Notes: generated by a model from the letters alone, not told the origin. A stretch of 64,000 bases of DNA from Bacillus wiedmannii (GCF_001583695.1 NZ_LOBC01000072.1:153202-217201); one strand, 5' to 3'; numbered from the stretch's first letter, positions 8,777 through 18,570 are shown. Numbers and translations are program-made.

Positions 8777-10207
8777 TTACACTGCTTTTTCTTTATCCGT
8801 TACCACTGGCTTATCCCAACACTCTGTATTCGTTAAACCCGGAATAGAATCTGCACTGAAGACTGGATCTTTTCCTTGTTTCTTTTGCCTTACATAGTCT
8901 GCCAAAGCAGCATATGCAAATCGGCCAAGAAGCGTAATCGCAATTAAGTTTGTGATTACCATTAGTCCCATAAATAAATCCGCCATATTCCATACAACTT
9001 GAAGTGTAGCAACAGAACCGAATAATACCATTGCAACCACCGCAATACGGTAAATTGTTAACCAAGTTTTACTTTGTTTAATGAATTCAATATTCGTTTC
9101 ACCATAATAGTAGTTTCCTAGAAGTGAACTAAATGCAAATAAGAAAATAATAATCGCTAAGAAGCTACTTGCCCACGAACCGATTTGTGAACTTAACGCC
9201 ACTTGCGTTAATTCAATACCTTCTAAATTCGTTGCCTTATACGCACCAGAACATAGTACGATAAATGCTGTTGATGTACATACTAAAAATGTATCCACTA
9301 ACACTCCAATTGTTTGAATAAAACCTTGTTTTGCTGGATGCGTTACATCAGCTGTTGCTGCCGCGTTCGGCGCACTACCCATACCTGCCTCGTTCGCAAA
9401 TAACCCGCGCTGAATACCATACTTCATTGCAGCACCGATACCGCCACCTACAGCTGAATCTAAACCAAATGCACCTTTAAAGATTTCTGTAAACATATCC
9501 GGTATTAAATAATAATTTTTAATAACAACGAAAATTGCTACTGCAATATAAATAAGTGCCATTGGCGGAACGATCATTTCAGACATACGCGCGATACTTT
9601 TCACGCCACCAAAAATAATAACCGCAACTAATACTGCTAATACAATCCCAACAACGTAACGCTCAATACCAAAAGCGTTTTTAAATGCTAATGTAACTGT
9701 ATTTGCTTGTACGGAGTTGAAAATTAATCCGTAACTAATTGTAATAAGGATAGAGAACCAAATTCCCATCCAACGTTTATTTAAACCTTTTTCCATATAA
9801 TAAGCAGGACCACCACGGAAGCCACTGCCATCTTTTATTTTATAAATTTGTGCAAGCGTACTTTCCACGAAACTTGAAGACGCTCCGACAATCGCAATAA
9901 CCCACATCCAAAATACAGCTCCAGGTCCTCCCATAGAAATAGCTAACGCTACGCCCGCTAAGTTCCCGATTCCAATACGAGCTGCTGAACTCATACAAAA
10001 CGCTTGGAAAGAAGATACACTACCTTTTTTACGCGTCTTTCCAGTTAATCCATCACTCATTAGTCGAACCATTTCCCCTAAATGAGTAATTTGTACGAAT
10101 TTCAATTTAATAGAAAAATAAAGACCTAAACCAATTAACATTGCAATAAGAATATATGACCAAAGAATTGTATTCGTTGATGAAACAAATTGCTCTAAAA
10201 TATTCAT
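8777..10207 (-). CDS. Na+/alanine (glycine) symporter, AGCS family, copy 2
   Basis: This 476-residue AGCS symporter has GGPAYYMEKGLNKRW, GGVKSIARMSEMIVPPMA and GLFANEAGMGSAPNAAATA in the expected order. It is paralogous to the preceding gene along its full length, and both end with the same DKEKAV tail. The ATG at 10207 follows AAGGAGGGGTTAATTGT. As a tandem duplicate it may differ in affinity or expression; the sequence does not tell which. Confidence 0.93.
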   Translation of the reverse strand: MNILEQFVSSTNTILWSYILIAMLIGLGLYFSIKLKFVQITHLGEMVRLMSDGLTGKTRKKGSVSSFQAFCMSSAARIGIGNLAGVALAISMGGPGAVFWMWVIAIVGASSSFVESTLAQIYKIKDGSGFRGGPAYYMEKGLNKRWMGIWFSILITISYGLIFNSVQANTVTLAFKNAFGIERYVVGIVLAVLVAVIIFGGVKSIARMSEMIVPPMALIYIAVAIFVVIKNYYLIPDMFTEIFKGAFGLDSAVGGGIGAAMKYGIQRGLFANEAGMGSAPNAAATADVTHPAKQGFIQTIGVLVDTFLVCTSTAFIVLCSGAYKATNLEGIELTQVALSSQIGSWASSFLAIIIFLFAFSSLLGNYYYGETNIEFIKQSKTWLTIYRIAVVAMVLFGSVATLQVVWNMADLFMGLMVITNLIAITLLGRFAYAALADYVRQKKQGKDPVFSADSIPGLTNTECWDKPVVTDKEKAV

Positions 10208-10388
10208 ACAATTAACCCCTCCTTTTCTCCATAAAACGAATTATATTTAAAAAACATTTAAAAATCAACATTTTTCGACAATTTGCAATTTCCAAATATT
10301 AGCCAGACACGAAGTAACAATATCTTTATGACTCTCCTCCCTCTAACTGTGCATACTAAAATAAAAAGTAAATCTACAAACTATTCCA

Positions 10389-10433
10389 TTGACAAAAACG
10401 CCAACCTGTAACTATAATGATTACATCAGGTTG
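10389..10433 (+). promoter_or_regulatory. Sigma-A promoter within an inverted repeat, upstream of the NAD(P)-binding gene
   Basis: TTGACA at 10389-10394 and TATAAT at 10413-10418 (18-bp spacing) make a near-consensus promoter. CAACCTG (10402-10408) and CAGGTTG (10427-10433) form an inverted repeat that brackets the -10 box, a classic position for a repressor operator. B. subtilis ywnB sits next to the Rrf2-type regulator gene ywnA; no regulator lies nearby here. Confidence 0.65.
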
Positions 10434-10507
10434 TAACAAACCTTATTACAACACATTCATTCACTTTAAGATATACACTTTAACAAAACACTTTGGAGGG
10501 ATTTATT

Positions 10508-11146
10508 ATGAAAATCGGAATTATTGGAGCAACTGGTAAAGCAGGAAGTCGTATTTTAAAAGAAGCATTAGATCGCGGACATGAAGTAACTGCAATCGTA
10601 AGAAACGCTGCAAAAATTACAGAAGAAAACGTAAAAGTTTTAGAAAAAGACGTATTCACTCTTACATCTAACGACCTACAAGCATTCGACGTAGTTGTAA
10701 ATGCATTTGGTGCTCCAGCAGGACAAGAACATCTTCACGTAGATGCAGGAAATGTACTAATTGAAGCTATGAAAGGTGCACCTAACACAAAATTACTTGT
10801 AGTTGGCGGCGCTGGAAGCTTATTTGTAGACGAAGAGAAAACAACACGTGTATTTGATACACCAGGTTTCCCAAATGAATACCTTGCAACAGCTCAAAAC
10901 CAAGGTAAAAACTTAGAAATTCTGCAACAAACTAACGATATTACTTGGACGTTCATCAGCCCTTCTGCACTATTTGCATTAGGAAAACGTACAGGCTCTT
11001 ATACAGCTGGCAAAGACAACCTTCTTGTTAACTCAAAAGGCGATAGCTACGTAAGTTACGAAGACTTCGCAGTTGCGGCACTTGATGAAATCGAAAATCC
11101 AAAACACGTAAACGAACGCTTCACAGTTGTTTCTGAAGCTGAGTAA
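10508..11146 (+). CDS. NAD(P)H-binding oxidoreductase, YwnB-like
   Basis: This 212-residue atypical SDR/NmrA-like protein begins with the Rossmann glycine motif KIGIIGATGKAGSRI. It has the NAFGAP and VVGGAGSLF strands and no classical YxxxK catalytic pair, typical of the NAD(P)-binding_10 group (YwnB, BVR-B-like). These proteins reduce or sense quinone or aldehyde stress in some cases, but the substrate here is unknown. The start is ATG 10508, with GGAGGG 7 bases before; the frame opens at 10493. Its strong promoter overlaps an inverted repeat, suggesting inducible expression. Confidence 0.8.
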   Translation: MKIGIIGATGKAGSRILKEALDRGHEVTAIVRNAAKITEENVKVLEKDVFTLTSNDLQAFDVVVNAFGAPAGQEHLHVDAGNVLIEAMKGAPNTKLLVVGGAGSLFVDEEKTTRVFDTPGFPNEYLATAQNQGKNLEILQQTNDITWTFISPSALFALGKRTGSYTAGKDNLLVNSKGDSYVSYEDFAVAALDEIENPKHVNERFTVVSEAE

Positions 11147-11149
11147 TAG

Positions 11150-11186
11150 AAAAAGCTCGTAAAACGTTATGTTTTACGAGCTTTCT
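11150..11186. terminator. Bidirectional terminator
   Basis: AAAGCTCGTAAAAC/GTTTTACGAGCTTT hairpin between convergent genes. Confidence 0.92.
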
Positions 11187-11188
11187 TA

Positions 11189-14100
11189 TTATTGTACTTG
11201 TTCTAAACCATTTGGAGTAACCTTGAAGGAAATTTCTTCAAATCTCTTCGCATCCCCTTTTCCAGCTAACTCACTGTTTTTATACCAATTGAAACGATCC
11301 GATTCTGCATGATACACTTTTATCGTATCCCCATACTGGAATGGCGTACCGTTTACTTGCTCTGCAAAATTCTGTGAAGTTTCTTGCCCTTCTGCTGTTA
11401 CATGTTTTTTCTCATTTCCTTCTCCATCATATAACGTAATCCCCATGTATAGTTCGCTTTTAAAGTAGCTATGAATTTGTTCATTTGTATATGTTGCATG
11501 CAATTTCTTTTCTTCATGATTTAACGTTACAATCGAACGAATACTATTACTTAGTCCCTGATATACTAGACTGTCTCCATATGTTACTTCCACTGGCACT
11601 TCTGTCACTTTCTTATTCCCAAAGCGGTCTTTTGTTTCTACTTTTGCCGTTTGTTTACCGATTTTTGATGTATCTAATTTCTCTACAAAACCGACTACTT
11701 CTCCATCCTTCACTTCAACAAACTTCTTCGCATCTAATGCTTCACTGTTTGTTCCTATTACTACTTTTTGCGGTACTGCTGTTACTTTTTGTAAAGCGTT
11801 CATTCTCTCGAAACCTTGCTCTGTTATTTTAAAGTACAACTTCGGTTCTACTTTCCCTTTCCCCTTACCGATAAATTCATTATTTTGATACCAGTGTAAT
11901 CGATTTGATTCTGCGTGATATACTTCCACAACATCACCATATTCGAAATCTACACCAGTTAACTGTTCTGCAAAGTTTTTGGAACTCTCTTGCCCTTCTA
12001 CCGAAATAACTTTTTTTTCATTTCCCTTTTGATCATAAAGCGTGATTCCCATATATTTTTCATTCTCAAAACGATAATGAACTTTAGAATCCGTTGATGT
12101 TGCCTGTAGCTTTTTCGTATTATGATTCGCCGTTACGATAGAACGTACCGTATTACCATCACCTTGATATATTAAACTATCGCCATAGATTACTTCCAAT
12201 GGTACTTCCGTTACTTTCTTATTCCCAAAACGGTCTTTCGTTTCTACTTTTACTTTTTGTTCACCAATTTTTGATGTATTTGGTCTTTCTACAAAACCGA
12301 TTACTTCTCCATCTTTCACTTGAACAAAGTTTTTCGCTTCTAATTTTTCAACATCTGTTCCGATTACTACTTTTTGTGGTATTGCCGTTACTTCTTGTTC
12401 AGTTTCCATTCTCTCGAAACCTTGCTCCGTTATTTTAAAATACAATTTTTGTTCTGATTTCCCCTTACCTACAAACTCGTTATTTTGATACCAGTTTAAT
12501 CGATCTGATTCCGCATGATATACTTCCACAACATCACCATATACAAAATCTAAGCCATTTAATTGATTTGCAAAGTTTTTCGAACTCTCTTGCCCTTCTA
12601 CTGAAATGCTTTTCTTTATATTCCCACTTCGATCATATATCGTTATCCCCATATATTTTTCCTTTTCAAAACGATAATGAACTTTAGAATCCGTTGATGT
12701 TGCCTGTAGCTTTTTCGTATTATGATCCGCAGTTACGACAGAACGCGTTGTATTACCATCACCTTGGAAGACTAAACTATCGCCATATATTACTTCCAAT
12801 GGTACTTCTGTCACTTCCTTATTTCCAAAGTAGTCTTTCGTTTCTACTTTCACTGTTTGTTCACCGATTTTTGTTGTATCTGGTCTTTCTACAAATCCAA
12901 TTACTTCTCCATCTTTCACTTGAACGAAGTTTTTCGCTTCTAATTTTTCAGCATCTGTTCCGATTACTACTTTTTGCGGTACTGCCTTTACTTCTTGCTG
13001 GGCTTCTATTCTCTCGAAACCATGCTCCGTTACTTTAAAGATTACTTCATGAATACCGTACTGCACATCCACTATTTCATTCTTTTTGTACACCTTAAAT
13101 CTATCAAACTCTTTTTGGTATACCTTTACCATATCCCCATATTCAAACGTCATTCCGTTGAATTGTTCTGCAAATCCTTTTGTATTTTCAGATGCCTTTA
13201 CTGATAGAGCTTTCTTCTCTTTTCCATTTTTATCGTATACAGTCATCCCCATATACTTCTCATCTGCAAATGAAGTATGCATTGGACCTTCTGAATCTGT
13301 TGTACTAAATTTCTTTTCTTCATGATTTAACGTGACAACCGATTTAATATTGCTTCCGCCATGCCATGTACCGAAGAACATAATGCTGTCTCCATAAATG
13401 ACTTCTAACGGTACTTCCGTCACTTTCTTATTTCCAAAACGATCTTTCGTTTCTACTTTTACTTTTTGTTCACCGATTTTTGTTGTATTCGGTTTTTCTA
13501 CAAATCCAACTACTTCTCCATCTTTTACTTCAACAAAGTTTTTCGCATCTAACTTCTTAATATCTGTTCCGACTACTACTTTTTGCGGTTTCGCCGTCAC
13601 TTCTTGTAAACCATCTTTTAACTCGAACCCTTGCGGAGTAATTTTGAATAATTTTTCTTCTTTATTTTTAGCTTTCCCTTGATCTACAAGTGCGTTATTT
13701 TTGTACCATTTCAGACGGCTTGGTTCTGCGTGGAATACTTTTACTACATCACCATATTCAAAATCCAATTCATTTAGTTCCATTGCGAATCGTTTTCCAG
13801 TTTCTTGCCCTTCTGCTGATACACGTTTCTTTTCAATCCCATTTCGATCGTATAGCGTTAAGCCCATATATTCTTCTTTTTCAAAACGGTAATGTATCTC
13901 ATTATTAGTAAAGTTTGCATTTAATTTTTTTTCATTGTGACGAAGCATCACTGTTGACATTACATCGTTTGAAATTCCTTGGAAAATAATACTGTCACCA
14001 TAAATCCCATTAACTTGAACAGGAATTGAATTTTTATTTCCCTTCTCATCCTCAATTTCCACTAATACTTCCTGTTTCCCATTCTCTAATTTAGACCATA

Positions 14101-15595
14101 TCATCTTACCTGTTACTTTTACATTCTCACCTAACTTTTGAACAAGCTTACTTGCTTCATTTTCATCAAAATCTATACCAACTAAAAGATTTCTCATCTC
14201 ATTAGATGGTTCACCATATGGAACTTCGTAAGCTTCAACTTGCTTCTCACGAATATCATTACTATCTGTAGCTTTCCAAATTTCCTTTTCTAATTTAGGT
14301 AGATTTAATTTTTCTATTTTCTCTCTAATATCATCATTTGGCGTTAATCCCCATTCCTCAAAGAAAGGAATTAAATTTTGCCCTGCCACTTTTGATGTCA
14401 TATAAACAAACATTTGCTTTTTCTCTCCATCAGACGCAGGCATTTCACTCTGTGGTAACAAGCGATAAGCTTGATGTAACCTAGGATAGAAATGTTCTCC
14501 ATACACTACATTTAATTGCCAAAACATTGTTAGAGGATTAATGTCATCAATGAACCTTTCTGCTTTAGGCTTCTCTAAATATTCAAATGAGTCTTTATAG
14601 TGCCCATCCATTTCTAATCGGTTCCCTAACGCCTTTTGAACAGCTAATGAGTAAATATTTACTGTAACTTCCCTTACTTTAGACCACTTCCAAGGTTCTT
14701 GCTGATGTAAATGTCCAACTTCATGCCAGGGTCCCCAGCCATCCTTTTCAAGCACTTCTATATCTAAAACTCTATTCATCGCTCTCGGGATATATCCTGT
14801 ATGATAATTTTTCGCAAACATAAAGTCCCCTTCAGCAGGCTTCCGTTTCTCAATAAACTGTACATAATGAATTGGAGATTTCGCTATCCCAACACCGTCC
14901 TCAGATAATCCAGCCACTGCATTTTCCAAACGAATAATCTTATCGTGCAATTTCATTAAATCTGTTGGATCCGTATTCTTCATATATTTCTGCACTGAAT
15001 CGTAAGTAGTAGTGATTAAACTTCTCTCACCTTTTAATTCAACTGCATAAGGATCCTTATATTTCTTCAACATCTCATCCCAATCTTTTTCCGTATGCTT
15101 ACCTAAGATAAACAAAGGAAAGTGGCTACCGCCATTCGTAACTGAAGCTGTTACTTCCCCTTCATTATTCATATTGTAAAAATATAAAATACCGCCTCTT
15201 GGAGATGATATAACGTTTTTCCCTGGTTTTAAATCAAACTCTTCTGGCCCCTCCTCATCATAAGATCTCGTTCCTATGAAAGCTTGAATAGTCTGTGTTC
15301 CTTTTATATCAATTGTAATCTCTTCATTTGGCGCCGCATAAATTCCAGTCGGCTCATTAGCGGAAAGTTTCCAAGTAACTCTTAAGCGGTTATTTTCTTC
15401 TTCCACGCTACCTTTCCCCGGCAACCGAAATACTCTCTGCTCAAATTTATTCTCTTTAATCTCTTCTAAATTCCCGCCCTTATTCTCTTCCAAAGGTGCG
15501 GCATATCCTTTCGATGCTTCGAAAGCTACTGGTGATAATAATGTAGATATACATATACCAGCTACTAATACCCTACTCGTTTTTTTCTTCGACAT
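11189..15595 (-). CDS. Secreted M60/enhancin-like metallopeptidase with five mucin-binding-type repeats
   Basis: This 1468-residue protein has a signal peptide (residues 1-32, ending KGYA/AP). The peptidase M60 domain spans about residues 60-440, with the zinc gluzincin motif HEVGH at 291-295 and a downstream Glu at 309, as required by HEXXHx(8,28)E. Family members cleave mucins and host glycoproteins; viral enhancins degrade the insect peritrophic matrix. From about residue 531 there are five modules of about 187 residues, each starting YGDS(I/L) and matching the enhancin-associated carbohydrate/mucin-binding module, separated by Ig-like linkers with RFGNKKVTEVPLEV. There is no LPXTG or SLH anchor, so it is probably released. 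A PlcR box was sought upstream and not found. Confidence 0.9.
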   Translation of the reverse strand: MSKKKTSRVLVAGICISTLLSPVAFEASKGYAAPLEENKGGNLEEIKENKFEQRVFRLPGKGSVEEENNRLRVTWKLSANEPTGIYAAPNEEITIDIKGTQTIQAFIGTRSYDEEGPEEFDLKPGKNVISSPRGGILYFYNMNNEGEVTASVTNGGSHFPLFILGKHTEKDWDEMLKKYKDPYAVELKGERSLITTTYDSVQKYMKNTDPTDLMKLHDKIIRLENAVAGLSEDGVGIAKSPIHYVQFIEKRKPAEGDFMFAKNYHTGYIPRAMNRVLDIEVLEKDGWGPWHEVGHLHQQEPWKWSKVREVTVNIYSLAVQKALGNRLEMDGHYKDSFEYLEKPKAERFIDDINPLTMFWQLNVVYGEHFYPRLHQAYRLLPQSEMPASDGEKKQMFVYMTSKVAGQNLIPFFEEWGLTPNDDIREKIEKLNLPKLEKEIWKATDSNDIREKQVEAYEVPYGEPSNEMRNLLVGIDFDENEASKLVQKLGENVKVTGKMIWSKLENGKQEVLVEIEDEKGNKNSIPVQVNGIYGDSIIFQGISNDVMSTVMLRHNEKKLNANFTNNEIHYRFEKEEYMGLTLYDRNGIEKKRVSAEGQETGKRFAMELNELDFEYGDVVKVFHAEPSRLKWYKNNALVDQGKAKNKEEKLFKITPQGFELKDGLQEVTAKPQKVVVGTDIKKLDAKNFVEVKDGEVVGFVEKPNTTKIGEQKVKVETKDRFGNKKVTEVPLEVIYGDSIMFFGTWHGGSNIKSVVTLNHEEKKFSTTDSEGPMHTSFADEKYMGMTVYDKNGKEKKALSVKASENTKGFAEQFNGMTFEYGDMVKVYQKEFDRFKVYKKNEIVDVQYGIHEVIFKVTEHGFERIEAQQEVKAVPQKVVIGTDAEKLEAKNFVQVKDGEVIGFVERPDTTKIGEQTVKVETKDYFGNKEVTEVPLEVIYGDSLVFQGDGNTTRSVVTADHNTKKLQATSTDSKVHYRFEKEKYMGITIYDRSGNIKKSISVEGQESSKNFANQLNGLDFVYGDVVEVYHAESDRLNWYQNNEFVGKGKSEQKLYFKITEQGFERMETEQEVTAIPQKVVIGTDVEKLEAKNFVQVKDGEVIGFVERPNTSKIGEQKVKVETKDRFGNKKVTEVPLEVIYGDSLIYQGDGNTVRSIVTANHNTKKLQATSTDSKVHYRFENEKYMGITLYDQKGNEKKVISVEGQESSKNFAEQLTGVDFEYGDVVEVYHAESNRLHWYQNNEFIGKGKGKVEPKLYFKITEQGFERMNALQKVTAVPQKVVIGTNSEALDAKKFVEVKDGEVVGFVEKLDTSKIGKQTAKVETKDRFGNKKVTEVPVEVTYGDSLVYQGLSNSIRSIVTLNHEEKKLHATYTNEQIHSYFKSELYMGITLYDGEGNEKKHVTAEGQETSQNFAEQVNGTPFQYGDTIKVYHAESDRFNWYKNSELAGKGDAKRFEEISFKVTPNGLEQVQ
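11570..13620 (-). repeat. Tandem coding repeats of about 600 bp inside the M60 gene
   Basis: Blocks starting near 11574, 12180, 12778 and 13388 (each containing a variant of 'tcgccatagattacttccaa') recur at spacings of about 600 bp. They encode the repeated Ig-like plus YGDS modules. Identity is highest between the two central copies (12070-12460 versus 12670-13020), as expected for recent unequal crossing-over or gene conversion. Confidence 0.85.
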
Positions 15596-16060
15596 AATCT
15601 GTGTCCCCTGTTCCTTTATTTAGAGAAACTATCCTATATATTCATTTAATAAGTAATCCTATTATTTTTATAAAAACATTTAATAAATAGACTAACACCT
15701 CGCGCACCTGTATCTATTACTCCCGCATCTCCCTCCATGTATTCGCTTTCTTACATTGTAAAACTTTTATGTAATATGCTCTCCTCACTTCTCTCTATTT
15801 GTGATGAGTTCTCTTCATACATAAAAAGGGAATAGTAAAAGATATAATTTAGTATTGTCATCTATACATCTAAAAATAGTAATAGAATCTTACATTTTCT
15901 TCATATATGACCATCTATAGGTAGTTTTTCCAACTGAATTGTACATGCTTTACACTTTGTTTGATAGCACTTCCAATCAGAATAATGTTACAATTTTGTG
16001 AATATAATTCATTAATCTTAACGTTGCGATTAAAGGAATTTAATATTACTTTAAAATAAA
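15596..16060. other. Non-coding gap upstream of the M60 gene
   Basis: About 460 bp of AT-rich DNA with no supported gene. A 30-codon frame near 15738 lacks a ribosome binding site. The minus-strand frame at 15915-16148 overlaps the GNAT gene terminator and is rejected. The promoter of the M60 gene should be here but no convincing -35/-10 pair stands out. Confidence 0.5.
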
Positions 16061-16101
16061 AAACTGCCAAAAAAGATGCTACTCTTTTGTGACAGTTTTT
16101 T
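16061..16101 (-). terminator. Terminator of GNAT gene
   Basis: AAACTG..CAAAA pairs with TTTTG..CAGTTT, flanked by A- and T-runs. Confidence 0.8.
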
Positions 16102-16102
16102 A

Positions 16103-16570
16103 TTAGTCCAGTATACGTTTCATTACAAATCCTTTTCCGTGCAGCCACTCATCTTCCATTTCACCGGTTAAATGGAACCCAATTGACTCATATAACTTTT
16201 GTGCAAGTTTGTTTTCTGGATGTATACTTAAATACATAACTTTGCGATTATATTCTTTTTTAAAATGCTCTATTAACAAACGTAATAATGGTTTTGCATA
16301 CCCTTTTCCTTGGCATGCACTATCAATAACAAATTGATTTAAATATACAGCCTTTTCTTCTTCATCGAACCATCCATACATCGCATATCCAATAGGCATA
16401 TCACCCTTATATAAACCTACTGAAACTGCATCTTCTTTGTATTCTGTTTCAGCTTGTACTAAACAATTTGCGACTGTGCTTTCAATAAATTTATGCCGTT
16501 CTTCTGTTACTTTTAAATTAGCAATTTCATGCCGATTTTCTGTCGTTATGTCACAAATACGAAGGTTCAT
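16103..16570 (-). CDS. GNAT-family N-acetyltransferase
   Basis: This 155-residue GNAT protein would use acetyl-CoA to acetylate a small amine or a protein N-terminus. Motif A is visible as YLNQFVIDSACQGKGYAKPLLRLL (residues 93-116, with QGKGYA binding the CoA pyrophosphate), followed by the LSIHPENKLAQKLYESIGF motif B. The length is typical of single-domain GNATs of the spermine/spermidine type (PaiA/BltD-like), but the substrate cannot be read from sequence. It is monocistronic, with a terminator at each side. Confidence 0.85.
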   Translation of the reverse strand: MNLRICDITTENRHEIANLKVTEERHKFIESTVANCLVQAETEYKEDAVSVGLYKGDMPIGYAMYGWFDEEEKAVYLNQFVIDSACQGKGYAKPLLRLLIEHFKKEYNRKVMYLSIHPENKLAQKLYESIGFHLTGEMEDEWLHGKGFVMKRILD

Positions 16571-16650
16571 CTTTTATCTCTCTTTCTAATTTATCATCCT
16601 CATTATATCGTAACTCATCAAATCGTTAGTACCGGCAATGCAAGAAATGC

Positions 16651-16683
16651 AAAAAAAGCATTGGCACACAGCCAATGCTTTTT
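16651..16683 (-). terminator. Terminator of thioester-domain gene
   Basis: AAGCATTGGC/GCCAATGCTT hairpin with flanking A/T runs, three bases after the stop codon. Confidence 0.9.
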
Positions 16684-16685
16684 CA

Positions 16686-17603
16686 TTATCTCTTTTGATT
16701 CGGTTTATGTGGTTCATTTGGAGTATGTGGTTTATTATTTTCATGACCATTTGTTGTTTTCCAACTTACCGATAACTCTGGACTTGTTTTTTCTTCACTA
16801 CGCTCAAGTAATACAACTGCATTTTGAATAATCGGTGTCCCTTTATGTGCAATCCCTTGTAACTTTGTTAAATTTCCTAATACTTTAAAGCTAAACCCAC
16901 CAGCTGGTGTTTGTTTCGGAATTAAGATGCGGAACTTTTCTCCTACATTAAATTCCATTTTTGCTTCGCCCTTTTCATTTACAAATTTCACACCCGCTGG
17001 TGCACCTGTTGCTTGCACTTTATATGTTCCGCTTTTCGCATTTGTTTCTACTGTATATAAGCCTGTTTCAAAGAAATCATTTTTCAATACTGCTTGTTGT
17101 TCTTCTGCTGGTATGACACTCATCGTAATTTCTTGTAACTCTTCACTAGCACTTGCTTTTGCAACGATATCTTTCGTTACCTTTTCTACATTTTTATTAC
17201 GGAAATCTAAATCATTAATATCGATTTGTTTTAACGCATTCCATACTGCAAGCTGCGTTGCGTAATGCGCTTCTCTCCAATCAGAAACACCTAATTCTTG
17301 TGGACTCTTTTGTGGATATCCATTCAATAGTACGCGGTACACATTAATATCCACTTTCCCCATTTCCGGTAAATCTTGACCGCTCGGAGATTTCAAATCT
17401 ACATTTAAGCAAAAAGCAATTTTGCCATCTGCCGTTTTAATAAGCTCTGTTCGAATTGGTTTCTTCTTTGACTTACTATAACTCCAATCCATTTGATACT
17501 TTGTATGATCCATAACTTCTGCAAATGCTTTTTGAAGTGGGAATAACACAAATAAAACACTTAAAAGCATAGCTAAAAGTTTGAACGATTGCTTTATATT
17601 CAT
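16686..17603 (-). CDS. Secreted thioester-domain (Cys-Gln) surface protein without a wall anchor
   Basis: This 305-residue protein has a signal peptide (cleavage after AFA, residue 28) and a thioester domain. Cys65 in AFCLNVD and Gln117 in ATQLAVWNAL are the residues that form an internal Cys-Gln thioester in Gram-positive adhesins (TIE proteins), which bond covalently to host fibrinogen or amines. The middle (about residues 150-280) looks like a beta-rich domain. The C-terminus is a Pro/His/Asn/Lys tail (HTPNEPHKPNQKR) with no LPXTG motif, hydrophobic stretch or repeats. It therefore looks secreted, or shortened relative to anchored relatives. A terminator follows immediately. Confidence 0.85.
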   Translation of the reverse strand: MNIKQSFKLLAMLLSVLFVLFPLQKAFAEVMDHTKYQMDWSYSKSKKKPIRTELIKTADGKIAFCLNVDLKSPSGQDLPEMGKVDINVYRVLLNGYPQKSPQELGVSDWREAHYATQLAVWNALKQIDINDLDFRNKNVEKVTKDIVAKASASEELQEITMSVIPAEEQQAVLKNDFFETGLYTVETNAKSGTYKVQATGAPAGVKFVNEKGEAKMEFNVGEKFRILIPKQTPAGGFSFKVLGNLTKLQGIAHKGTPIIQNAVVLLERSEEKTSPELSVSWKTTNGHENNKPHTPNEPHKPNQKR

Positions 17604-17667
17604 GTTTACAGCCCCTTATAACAAACTTAATACTAAGTAGTATTTATTTAGAAAATATTTTTATGCA

Positions 17668-17703
17668 CAAAAAAAGAGTGCATAAAAGCACCCTTTTTTC
17701 TTT
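17668..17703 (-). terminator. Terminator of aldo/keto reductase operon
   Basis: AAAAAAGAGTGC/GCACCCTTTTTT hairpin. Confidence 0.85.
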
Positions 17704-17715
17704 CTTACTTGAATC

Positions 17716-18555
17716 TTAGAAATCAAAGTTATCAGGATCTGGACCAACGCGGTGATTTTGATTTAACGCATCAATCTTTTCCATATCTTCTTTCGTTAAT
17801 TCAAAATTAAATACATCAGCGTTTGCAATAATGCGGTGTTCTTTCGTTGATTTTGGAATTGTGATTACTCCATTTTGAAGATCCCAACGTAAAATAACTT
17901 GTGCTGTTGTTTTACCATGTTTCTCAGCAATTTCTTGTAATGTTTCGTTATCCAATAATTGACCTTGCATAAGTGGTGACCATGCTTCCATTTGAATACC
18001 TTGTTCTTTACAGAAAGCTTGTAATTCTTTTTGCGTTAAACGAGGGTGGTATTCTACCTGGTTAATCATTGGCTTAATTTCCGCATCTTTCATTACATCT
18101 TGTAAGTGATGAATTTGGAAGTTACTTACGCCAATCGCACGTACGCGTTCTTCTTTATAAAGTGTTTCTAACGCTCTCCACGTATCTTTGTATTTCCCTT
18201 CTACAGGCCAATGAACAAGATATAAATCTAAATAATCTAGCTCTAATTTTTTTAAGCTCTCTTCATATGCAGCAAGTGTCGTTTCATATCCTTGATCCGA
18301 ATTCCACACTTTTGAAGTAATAAATAAATCTTCTCTTGAAATACCCGCTTCTTTTATACCAGCGCGGATTCCTTCTCCAACCGCTTTTTCGTTTCCATAA
18401 ATCGCAGCTGTATCAATACTGCGATATCCTGCTTCGATCGCCGACTTTACAGCCTCTACCAGTTCTGGTCCATCTTCTACTTTAAATACACCTAAACCGA
18501 ACCAAGGCATTTCTACACCGTTATGCAATGTTATTGTACTTTGTAAATTTTTCAT
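17716..18555 (-). CDS. yvgN: Aldo/keto reductase, YvgN-like (glyoxal/methylglyoxal reductase)
   Basis: This 279-residue NADPH-dependent AKR has the (beta/alpha)8 barrel signatures: [14 protein letters not shown] (Asp47 region and Tyr), [12 protein letters not shown] (catalytic Lys), [11 protein letters not shown] (His), and [10 protein letters not shown] for NADPH phosphate binding near the C-terminus. B. subtilis YvgN reduces methylglyoxal and other reactive aldehydes. It is the second gene after the MFS exporter, 15 bp away, so the pair is one operon divergent from an HxlR regulator. This fits detoxification of, and response to, reactive carbonyls. Confidence 0.9.
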   Translation of the reverse strand: MKNLQSTITLHNGVEMPWFGLGVFKVEDGPELVEAVKSAIEAGYRSIDTAAIYGNEKAVGEGIRAGIKEAGISREDLFITSKVWNSDQGYETTLAAYEESLKKLELDYLDLYLVHWPVEGKYKDTWRALETLYKEERVRAIGVSNFQIHHLQDVMKDAEIKPMINQVEYHPRLTQKELQAFCKEQGIQMEAWSPLMQGQLLDNETLQEIAEKHGKTTAQVILRWDLQNGVITIPKSTKEHRIIANADVFNFELTKEDMEKIDALNQNHRVGPDPDNFDF

Positions 18556-18570
18556 TATATTTTCTCTCCT

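Noticed and set aside
11485-13908. Several open frames antisense to the M60 gene
   Set aside because: They are shadows of the coding repeats, recurring with the same period as the modules, and lack ribosome sites.
15596-15900. PlcR box upstream of the M60 protease
   Set aside because: No sequence matching TATGNAN4TNCATA was found in the upstream region on either strand.
15915-16148. 77-codon minus-strand frame
   Set aside because: It overlaps the end and terminator of the GNAT gene and has no ribosome site.
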